Source: Cordia subcordata
Lineage: Eukaryota > Streptophyta > Magnoliopsida > Boraginales > Cordiaceae
DNA: 64,000 nucleotides
Assembly (NCBI GenBank): GCA_028554755.1
Contig: JAPTOF010000015.1
Location: 11,574,501-11,638,500, forward strand
Reading direction: 5' to 3'
Below the pieces are notes generated by a model. The model saw nothing but the letters and a program-made list of their open reading frames with translations. It had not been told where the DNA came from and ran no database searches. The number at the start of each line of letters is the position of its first letter. Position 1 is the first letter of the stretch. The translations under genes and the position numbers were made by a program. Positions 55,109 through 64,000 of this stretch are shown here, piece by piece.

Positions 55109-58100
55109 ATGTCTCAGCCGATAGCGGTGGACATTCTCTCCGACGACGAGGACTGCGCCGCCGGCGTCGCTGAAGGAGTACCGTTTGAGCGGCCAAACAT
55201 CCGAAACGACACCGTCGTGGTCGTCGACGACTCAACGCCACTCCCTACCAAGAAGAAGCAGAGAACAGCCTCCAGTTCAAACCCTACCACAGTGTTCATC
55301 ATCGACGATGATTCCACGCCACGTAAGCCCTCTCTGGGCCCCACCACCAGCACTTCGTTCGTCCCCGAGACGCCATTTTCCGATGTCTCTATCGTCAAAT
55401 ATTCCAAAGAATCTTCTAGTATGTTTTCTTTCTTTTATTTTTTGAATTATTTTCAAATTTCGTTAAGTTGCACTTTCTAATTAGTTCTTTTTAAAATTTT
55501 TTTTTTCTGTAGTTTAGGGTTTGAAGTATGATTTTCATCATTTACTTAGTCAAAATTTTGTGTCTTTTTCGGCCACATTGTTTTTTTAGGAACTTGTTAG
55601 TGTAGTGGAAATTTACCAATAGAAGGAATGTACATTTTGTTGCATGACGTCTACTTATGCTTTTCTATATGTTCAAACAGATATAGATTTTAACGCTAAC
55701 GGTCTGCCTGGCTTTCGGCGCAAAATTAGGTGCTTTGCGCTGTCATTTGCTAATATATTAGACTCATTGCGTCCTTTCGGTTTTCTGTTAAATTTTGTTT
55801 GTTTATCTCTTTGCTGTTGATCTTACTCTGAATTTTATGTTATTTTATTGGGGTTTATTGTTTCTATGAAGTTTGGTTCGTGTTGACCATGAAGCTGCTC
55901 TTTTTCTTTAGGTTTCAATTCGATTCCTAAGATGATTGACGACACTCCAATTTCCGAACTATCAAAATCCGATGTTTCGGTTGTCAAATGTTCCAAAGAA
56001 TCTCCTGGTAGGTTCTGCGGTCTTAATTGCATTTTACTCTTTGTTTAGTATGGCTTGGATCCATTATCACGCTTCTAGTTGTGATTCAGAAATTGAACTT
56101 CGAAAAACAAACAAAAGTGGGAAGGACTGATAAGAATAAGACCATTTAGTTGATAATTTTGGGTATGGTTCTCGTTTTTGTTTTCTACTTGTTGCTTTTT
56201 AGCTTTGACGAAATAAGGGACTAATTGTGTAACTGTGTTTTAGTGTCCTTGTTCTCTCACATGGTCCAATTTATATATTCTTCCTATTTTTAATTTTTGT
56301 TGCTTTGAGCATGTTATGTTGATGGAGCCAGTATTGTCTTTAGGTGGCCAAATACCGTCTTTTGTTGCTGAGACGCCAATGTCTGATTTGTCAAAACATG
56401 AAGTTCCAATTGTTAAAAGTAATAAAGGCATCTCAGATTCTCAGCCTCTTCTATGTTCAGATTCGGACGCTAAGTTTCCTGGTGAGTTTGATTGTCATCA
56501 AATTCAAAGATAACATTTTTACCTTTAATTTAAAGGAGGTTCTTTTTGATATTAACTGCAGAAGCTTTACTTCTTGTTTTGCTAAGTCAGTAAGCGTATG
56601 TATCAACTTCAGGAATTTTACTTGTCATCTGTAATAAGTCATAGTGATGATGATTGCTGGAATATTAACTTCAATTCATTTCTAGAATTATGTGTGACTC
56701 ATTATCAGTTAGGGCCATGCTTGTTTGATCTCATGTAGTGCATACTTGTGTTATGTGCAATGCAGTTGGTAACTCCATTTTGTGATCATTGTGGAATGGT
56801 GCAGATTTTCAGAATACTTATTCATTTCTATACTTATCTAGCCTGTAGCAATTTCTCCAGCATATTGCTAAAATGTTGGTTTTCAGGGAAGGTGCCAGGC
56901 AGTTTTGCCCATCAGAAAGAAGGTTTAGGTCCAAATGTTAGTTTGAAACTCTTAACCAAATTCATTTTGAGGATAGCCATCCTTTGAGTAACAATTATGA
57001 AACTGTATTACTGATCAGAAAAGAGGAAAGAACACAATACTGTATACATGAATTAGAGTCTGGCTGCATATATCTTTCTGCATTTGCTTTGCTAAGGCCA
57101 TAGAGTAGGATATCTGTAGCATGCACAGAATTATGAACCAACTGTGTTTGCGGTCCATGACGTCCTTCAGTTTTTGATAATGTCTTTCTTTGCCTAATTA
57201 GGCTTATACTTGGTGGCTTAGATTTATGATTGTTCAAGGAGGACAGATAAATCTCGATTTGCTCTGTGTTAAATTAGGTCATCAAGTTATGATATCTTGT
57301 CACATTCAACGCGTCAAAGGAACCTTTTTCTATGAAACAAGTTTCAAGTATTAAAGCTGGGATCCTATACCTATGTCTTTTAAAGAATTTGGCCCGGCTC
57401 AAAAAACATATCACTCTTTGATGGTTTTCTTTTGGTCAACAATATCTTAATTTTACTTTTGAAAATAGAAACAATGTCTTGTTTTTTCGTTTCATCAGGC
57501 ATCAAGGGATTGATATGTTTGGAGTCAGAAAATGAGTATGAAAATGGTAGTGGGCTTGAAACCAGGAAACGGATAGAAACTTCTTTTGCTGTTGATGTTG
57601 CAAATGAATCAGAATCGAGCTCCACATTTACTGAACCTGCATTTCCTATTGGTAATCTACTGCAAGATATCATATCATATTCTTGTGTAATTGGCACATC
57701 CTCTAATCATCAAAAGGTTTTAGCAGGAAATTTTGATCTTTCGCAATCAGCTAAGGACAATTCATTGTCAAATTCATCTGACAATGGCACATCTCTGGTG
57801 CGTATTAATCATCATTACTTTGATAATTTGGATGTTAATGTATTCTATGCAATTCGAGAGCAGCCCCTTCGCTTAGGAAGAGGGGCTTGGTAAAAGTAAT
57901 GTTCTACTGGCATATGTTATAGGTCTAAAGCAGGTGTAATTGATTTAAAATTGTCAGTTTACCTGCTCATAGTTAATGAAACTTGTAAATGCTGATGCCT
58001 GGAACAACTTTTCTTCCAAGAACCTCTTAATTTTCACGAGTAATGCTTGGTAGGCTGTATTTGTTTCTTTCAGGTTCAAGTATTGGAAAATGAAGGGAAG

Positions 58101-59104
58101 CTTTTAATGGTGAAATATATTAGTTCACACCTGCTGAGACTGACACAGTTACAATTGAAAACCAAGAGAAAGATGAAGAATCAAGCAAGTGTTTGTGAAA
58201 ATATCCATGTGCTTATGTTAAAAATGGATGTCTAACAAAGTGGAAGATAGTTTTTTCTTAAAGTCTGCATGGTTTCTTTATCAAACCTTGAAGGTTCAGG
58301 AAGCAGGCAACTTATTTTCCAAGTAGACTCTTAGTATTTGCTTGTCCTTTTTAAGCAAAAGATTATTATTTTCCTCCCAGTCCTCTATATGTCAAACTCT
58401 GGATTTTCTTTTCTCCATTTGTTTTCTTTTATTTATTCATCTCTTTGTTATGATTGATGAACTTCTATGTAGGTACATGTTCATCCTAGTAGTGAAACTG
58501 AGAGACTTGAGCGGACAACTAAAATTTCAGGAGGAAAAGGTAAAAATAAGGATAAAACAAATGAGAACAAAAATGCAGATGAATTAAGGGGGAGAAAGAG
58601 GATGTCTAAAGAAGATAGAATTCGCTTAAAAGAAGAGAAGAAACAACAGAAAGAAGTAAGTCTTTTGTATATGTGATAATTAGTTTGAGATCAGTTTTCT
58701 CTTGTTCTTTATTGGTTAATTATTATTCATAACATAGCAAGAAAAGTTGAGAAAAGCATCTGAGAAAGCCGAAGCTGCTGAGATGAAAAAACTGCAGAAG
58801 GAAAGACTAAAATGGGAGAACGGGAAGTTCGCCCTGAAATCCATTGTGGCTGAAATTGACACCAGAGTAGTTGAAATTGGTCCAATTGGAGGTATGATTT
58901 TGCTAGGATGTAGTCTACAGTCTGCTATTACTTGCGTGAAATTCTCTCATAGTATCCTCTTATCTGCTATGAACATATTATTTTCATATTCTAGGACATC
59001 TGCTTACAAGGTTTGCCGAAAAAGGTGTTTCATACCGTGTTAAATCAAATCCAATTGAAAGATCAATTGTGTGGACTATGACAGTTCCAGAACACATAGC
59101 TCAG
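55109..59104 (+). CDS. EME1: Crossover-junction endonuclease EME1-like subunit, 5' part (gene continues past the window)
   Basis: EME1 is the non-catalytic partner of the nuclease MUS81, which cuts branched DNA in recombination and fork repair in the nucleus. Exons that join in frame are 55109-55418, 55912-56007, 56344-56481, 56887-56922 (small, optional), 57499-57797, 58473-58655, 58738-58891 and 58995-59104, giving 442 codons. The N-terminal part is disordered, with acidic DDE-rich and repeated ETPxS motifs. A basic coiled region follows (RLKEEKKQQKE, EKLRKASEKAEAAEMKK), then the ERCC4-type core start: LKSIVAEIDTRVVEIGPIGG, LLTRFAEKGVSYRVKSNP, IERSIVWTMTVPEHIAQ, wording typical of plant EME1. 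The true start is the ATG at 55109. A possible extra exon near 58124-58188 fits poorly. The 3' exons are absent: the last intron exceeds 4.8 kb and holds a copia element. Confidence 0.85.
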
Positions 59105-59942
59105 GTAAATTATGCTGGGGACTCTTGGAAAGATTTACTGTACTCCTCCATCATTGCATGCCTCTTCCATTATTGATATTCGGACACTGCATTTTCTTAT
59201 TTTTGTGGGTCATTCTCTTTCTCTTGCCACATCAATATACATTTACAAACACCATTCTGTATTTTAAATGCGAGATGCTGTGGATTATGATTGCTAAAAT
59301 CTTCTGTTTATGGATAATTTATTTCTAAGTGTTTAAAAGCATCATTTAGGGAGGAATCGAGAAGTTGTAGTAGTAACATTTTAGAAAATGAAATGTGATG
59401 TAGAAGCTTGATGGAGAAGATTTATGATAGGGCATTAAATAGTTACCTATTCTTTGAGCAGTATTTTAGCAATGAAGCAGTAGTATAGTGGTCTTTATAT
59501 CTAATAGCTTGATCTATTTCTACAGATAGCTTGAAAACTTTGGCTAATTGTCAAACAACTGAATTTGAATACTATGATAAGAAAGGTTGAATCATACTTT
59601 TGCTTCATCATACAAAGTTGGCTGTGGTAATACTTATCCTTCTTCGTACCAGGCCACAAAATAATTTTTGAGCAACCTATGAATAATGTGCAACCACATG
59701 TATTCAGTCTTTTAGGATCTATTTGTGCTATTTAAGAAGAAAAGCAAAAATCTAATGTTAATCAGTATGGAAGACAAAATATGCATCACAACTTTTACTT
59801 TTATCTTTTTTATCTTTTCTCGTGTCTCTGCACTGGAAGTGAATGGATTAGTTTCTCTTACTGTTGAGCACCAAGGCAATGCCATTTTTGACTTTAGTGT
59901 TCCTTTATCTTCCTTTGCTATAGAATTCACTATGATAGTATA
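59105..59942 (+). other. EME1 intron sequence before the copia insertion
   Basis: The donor is GTAAAT at 59105. No further EME1 exon was found before the LTR. ORFs here have no domain. Confidence 0.6.
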
Positions 59943-60100
59943 TGTTAGAGTTGTATGTTAGTTAGAGTTCTCTCCCACATCGAAAGACACATAATATCTT
60001 TGCCTTTCATAATATTATAGATAAAGTAGGCTAGTACTATGAGAAGTACGAAACCTCTAAGCCATTCTCCTATATCCTAATGTCTTGCCCTTCTTTAACA
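59943..60100 (+). repeat. 5' LTR of the intronic copia element
   Basis: 158 bp bounded by TGTTA and TAACA, with TCTCCCACATCGAAAGACAC inside and the primer-binding site directly after it. Confidence 0.85.
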
Positions 60101-60827
60101 TGGTATCTTGAGCTAGGTTTACATTAGGATTTTTACCACACACTAAACAACACATTGAATCCTAAACCCCTTCTTTCCCCGAAACACAAGAAAAGAAAAG
60201 AATATACGCGTGTGTGTAAAACCCTAACCTGAACCCTAATTTCTTTTCCGATCAACCCCTTTCCCGGCCACGGCAACCGGTGCCGTTACCACCGCCATCT
60301 CTCTAGGCTTCGGCGACCTACCACCAATCTCGTTGTCACCAACCACCGTTGGCCACTAGTTAAAATCACTTTAGCCTCATTTTTTTTTCTCAGATCGACG
60401 CAAATCGAGCCATCACCTTACTGGATCGCCTATACCAAACCCTTTCCCATCAAAATTTGAGTCTGTACATTGAATTTCACAGCCATTAGCAGTCGCACGT
60501 GTGGCTATGCCTTGCCATCTCCCAGCGTGTGAGCTCGCACGCCACCATCAGAGCTTTTGCCTACCACCTTCCTGGTCCAGAATGCTTGTAGTCGTTTAGC
60601 CATTTTGTTTCTGCCATTGCTTGGTTGGCCTCTAAGATGATTTTTCCTTTCTTTTAAGAGAAAAGTAGCTTCTTCTTTGGGGAAAAAAAGAAGCAGGACC
60701 AAAAAAGAAAAAATAAAAAAAAGAAGAATGCTCAATTGACTTTCTCTGTTTTCTTTTCTTTCTTTGATTGGATTGTGGGAGTGCTTGTCTAGCGTGTAGG
60801 TTGCTGCACATTCATCTATTTCTTAAC

Positions 60828-61860
60828 ATGGATTCTGATTCTACCAAGGCTTCGACAGAGGTTCAAGTTGAGTCTTCAAAAAACAAAAAATGCTAATAGT
60901 ACACTTGCTGCTTCGGTTGTTGTTCCCTCGTTTTCTATTACTCCCACCATTACCACTATTAAATTGAATGGAAAAATTATTCATCTTGGTTTGTGGCCAT
61001 CAAAATTTGGTTTCTTGGACAAGGTTTAGAAGATCATCTATTCTGAAATTGCCTTTCTGATATTTGCGGTTGATGCTCGTATTTTGGCGTTTGTGTTGTT
61101 GCTCAGTTGGTTAGTTTTCTTTGGCAATACATGGAGGCTCCTATTTTGACATGTTTTTAGAATTGCCAAACGTGTACAGCTATTTGGACTTCCGCCAAAA
61201 TGCGATATTCTCATTAGGTCACTTGAGCCTTTGATGTTGTGACTGATATATTATGTGCGCAGTTAGATATAGAGTGATTATTACAGCCGTTTTTGGAATG
61301 CTGTGATTGAATTTCGTGACCTCTTCCTTTCTAGTACAGACCCCAAGGTGATTGAACAATAGTAGGATAGCTTGTGCTTTATTTTTTTGGTTATACGGCC
61401 TTAATCCTCGGTATGATGTTGTACGATCTTAGTTGTTGTCTAGGTCTACTTTGCTTGCTTTAGATGATGCCTATGCTCGAGTACAACATGCTCATCCCAC
61501 TTTTTGACTTCTCCTTCACAAGAAGATCAATCTGCTTTGGTTGCTCGTACTTCGACTTGTGATGATAACTCTATTTGTGGAGGTCACAGTACTATTGGAC
61601 GAGAGGGAGGTCACTCTAATAATAGCCAATGCCCTCGTTGTAGTTATTGTAATAAACTTGGTTGTACTCCGGACGAGAGGGAGGTCACTCTAATAATAGC
61701 CAATGCCCTCGTTGTAGTTATTGTAATAAACTTGGTTGTACTCCGGAAAATTGTGGGGACCTTCATGGTCGTTCGTTCCAGGTTGTTAATGCTGTTTAAA
61801 TCGTCCCGACAGAGCCTTCAACTTTAGTTCCTTCACACCCTTCCACGGTAACTGTTACCG
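60828..61860 (+). pseudogene. Copia gag remnant with duplicated zinc knuckle
   Basis: The ATG at 60828 gives MDSDSTKASTEVQVESSKN, after which the frame breaks in an A run (about 60880). The following frames give TTIKLNGKIIHLGLWPS-like capsid wording and, near 61650-61760, a zinc knuckle CSYCNKLGCTPENC in which the expected histidine is cysteine. A 74-bp direct duplication (61597-61670, 61671-61744) copies this knuckle and shifts the frame. Stops are frequent. Gag would form the particle shell; this copy cannot. Confidence 0.75.
61597..61744 (+). repeat. Exact 74-bp tandem duplication over the gag zinc knuckle
   Basis: The two copies, 61597-61670 and 61671-61744, both start GGACGAGAGGGAGGTCACTC and end GGTTGTACTCC, and show no differences by eye. 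The length is not a multiple of three. Confidence 0.92.
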
Positions 61861-61979
61861 GGGGGGTCAATACTTTGAGTTCCTACGACTTAAGGCATTT
61901 AAACAAGCCATGTATCGTGCTTCAATTGCCTCTTTTGCTCAAGCTAGCTCATCAATGACTCTTATGTCTCATATTATGC

Positions 61980-64000
61980 TTGACTTGGTCCTTGGCTTCT
62001 TGATTTTGGTGCCTCTAACCATATTAGCAGTAATGTTTGGTTACTCTTGAATTTTAGACCAGGTTCGTTCTTTAGTGTTACACTTGCAGATGGGTTTTCA
62101 ACCTCTGCTTATAAAGTTGGTACTGCATGCCCTACACCTTCTATCCTTTTATTATTTGTCTTATATCTCCCCAAATTTCCTTCTAAAATCTTATGTCTAT
62201 TAGTCAGCTTACCAAACATCTACATTGTTCTGCGACATTTGCTCCTGACTGTATCAATTTAGGATCTAAAGACTAGCGCGAAGATTGGTACCGGGTGTGA
62301 GGAGTGAGGATTGTACTATCTTGATGTCCCTCAGTCTGCCACTTGTGTTGTTGCTCATACACCAGAACAAGTCTATTCTCGCCTTGGTCATCTTTCATTA
62401 CCAAGTCTTAAAAAATGGTCCCTAGCTTGGTTTTGTCGAAAAAATGTCTTGTGTGTCATGCTGGTTAGGCAAATATAGTCGTAGTTCTTTCACCAATTGA
62501 GTCAATAAATGAGTTGCTGCATCTTTTGCACTTGTCCATTCTGATATTTGGTAACTTTGTCAAACTATTTCTAAATTTGGGTTTCAGTATTTTGTTACTT
62601 TATTGATGATTGTTTTCGTATGACATGGTTGTTTTTAATGAAAGAATGTTCTAAAGTGTTTTATACTTTTACCTTGTTTTATGCTAAAGTTCGCAAATAA
62701 TTTGGTGTTTCTATTCTAATTCTTAGGATTGACAATGCAAAGAATATTTTTCTGCCTCTTTCTCCACATTTCTTCGTTTTTATGGCATTCTTCACCAGTC
62801 ATCTTGTTCCCACACTCCACAACAGAATAGGGTGGCTTAAAAGAAGAATTGCCATCTTATTGAGACAGTCCGTAGCCTTCTCGTTCATAGACATGTGTGA
62901 CTTTGTTTTTGGGGATGAGCTTACATCAAACTGCCTTATTAACTATATGCTATCATCAGTTCTACATTTTGTCCCCCGTGATATGATTTATGTGCTCCCA
63001 TCTCGGGCTTTTGGATGTGTTTGCTTTGTCCACAATCTTTCTCTTAGGATAGATAAGCTAGGTGCTCGATCGATCAAGTGTGTGTTCATTGGGTAAACTC
63101 GACATCAAAAGGGTTATTGTTGTTACTCTCTTGACACAAATCGCTTGTTTGTGTCTACTGATGTTACGTTTTTTGAAAATATTGACTTTTTCCCTTCTAC
63201 CGCAACTTGTGATACCGTGGTTGAGTTGTTACCTCTTCTAGTGCCTAGCTTTGACTCTTTTGTGGCTCCACTTGTTCCTCTTCTTGCCCTGGCTCCAACT
63301 CTTGCTTTCGCTCCTGACTCAACTTCTATGCCATCTATTACTGCATGTTTGGACAAACTTGACCTACCTACAAGTCTATTCCCGTCGTCCTTGCCACTGC
63401 CACCTACCTCAGTATCATTTGACTCGCTGTCTCCAGATCCAGTCCCAGTACCACCGCCTTACATTGACCTTTCTCTTGCTCTCCGCAGAGGTACTCGCTC
63501 TTGCACCATTCGACATCCTATCTCTAACTTTGTTTCTTATGATTCTTTATCTCCTTCATATAAATCTTTTCTTGCTTCTCGTTCTTCTATTTCCATTCCC
63601 AACTCTGTGGCAGAGGCGTCTACTTACCCTGGTTGACGGGTTGCTATGCTTGAGAAGATGTCTGCTTTAAACTGTAATGGAATGTCGGAGTTAGTTGATT
63701 TGCCACTCGGTAAGTCCCCTGTTGGTTGCCATTGGGTGTGTATAGTGAAGGTCTCGCTGGATGGTTGAGTTGATCGCCTGAAGGCTCGTCTTGTAGCTTG
63801 GGCTATGGTGATTATGATGATATTTTCTCTCTTGTTGCTAAGATGTCTTTTGTTTGTATTTTTCTTTCCTTGACAGCTATTCACCGTTGGCCATTTCATT
63901 AGTGAGACATCAAGAATGCTTTCCTGATTTGTGATATTGATGAGGAGTTGTACATGGAGCAATTGCCTAGCTTTGTTGCTTTTCCACAGTTGCTTAGGGG
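61980..64000 (+). pseudogene. Copia pol remnant: protease, integrase and start of RT
   Basis: The protease site region reads LDFGASNHISSNVW near 61995 (F where S or T is usual). The integrase lead-in VYSRLGHLSLPSLKKW lies near 62375. Core fragments follow to 63100, including the tail words FGCVCFVHNLSLRIDKLGA and KCVFIG, then LDTNRLFVSTDVTFFEN. A linker with S/P-rich sequence (63180-63480) leads to RRGTRSCTIRHPISNFVSY and the RT N-terminus with SALNCNGMSELVDLP and, near the window end, DIDEELYMEQLP. Stops and frameshifts are frequent, so the element is dead. It continues past the window. Confidence 0.8.

Larger units (their letters stand above)
59943..64000 (+). mobile_element. Ty1/copia element in the EME1 intron, 5' part (continues past the window)
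   Basis: The 5' LTR is 59943-60100 (158 bp, TGTTAGAGTTG...TTCTTTAACA, matching inverted TGTTA/TAACA tips). The primer-binding site TGGTATCTTGAGC follows at 60101. A leader of about 730 bp precedes gag at 60828. Order then is gag, protease, integrase and RT, all in the same direction as EME1. The 3' LTR is outside the window. Confidence 0.88.

Noticed and set aside
55114..55407. 97-codon ORF on the minus strand opposite EME1 exon 1
   Set aside because: It is the antisense shadow of a coding exon; the + strand exon has EME1 context and splice sites.
58047..58235. Open frame at 58047 as the native EME1 exon
   Set aside because: The frame gives a basic, leucine-rich reading and then a stop; another frame looks more like EME1, and neighbouring exons join without it.
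63123..63356. Minus-strand A/G/R-rich ORF
   Set aside because: Antisense shadow of the S/P-rich copia linker at 63180-63480.

Overview
The window is nuclear DNA from a flowering plant, most likely a eudicot. It is AT-rich, its genes are split by GT-AG introns, and most of it is transposable elements of plant families. Only two host genes are visible, both on the + strand. I saw no prokaryotic features, CRISPR arrays, tRNA or rRNA genes. Species cannot be told from sequence alone.

Region 1-9142 is the 3' part of a decayed Sirevirus-like Ty1/copia element: RT/RNase H remnants, an extra ORF in the env-like position (3430-5263), a polypurine tract and a 3' LTR (5817-9142). It is broken by a solo LTR with 5-bp target duplications inside RNase H (839-2782), a 475-bp Harbinger-type MITE inside the extra ORF (3692-4166), and a second solo LTR of the same family inside the 3' LTR (6808-8599). 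Region 9143-20767 holds LTR-like noncoding DNA and a third copy of that solo LTR (13026-19087). This third copy is split by a 4193-bp hAT transposon with a perfect 8-bp target duplication. A gypsy-like LTR follows at 19810-20767. Region 21792-26755 is a complete but dead short-LTR Ty1/copia element on the - strand.

Region 26756-31300 is repeat-rich intergenic DNA with a microsatellite, foldback elements and a duplicated 170-bp block. At 33786-37787 lies an intact nine-exon gene for nicotinamide/nicotinate mononucleotide adenylyltransferase (NMNAT; 252 aa), apparently with a 2.4-kb leader intron. Region 37788-49651 is AT-rich and holds MITEs, two 5'-truncated LINE fragments and a solo LTR of the Sirevirus family.

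Region 49652-54806 is a PIF/Harbinger element with MYB-like and DDE transposase pseudogenes. Its left end is an inverted copy of its right end. A 224-bp MITE abuts it and ends 75 bp before the start codon of the second gene, an EME1-type crossover-junction endonuclease subunit (55109 onward). The EME1 gene runs off the window: its last visible intron exceeds 4.8 kb and holds a copia element (59943 to the window end).

The two host genes act in separate housekeeping roles (NAD synthesis; recombination and repair) and show no functional link. The main interest is the datable nesting of elements, the foldback Harbinger, and the repetitive N-terminal part of EME1.
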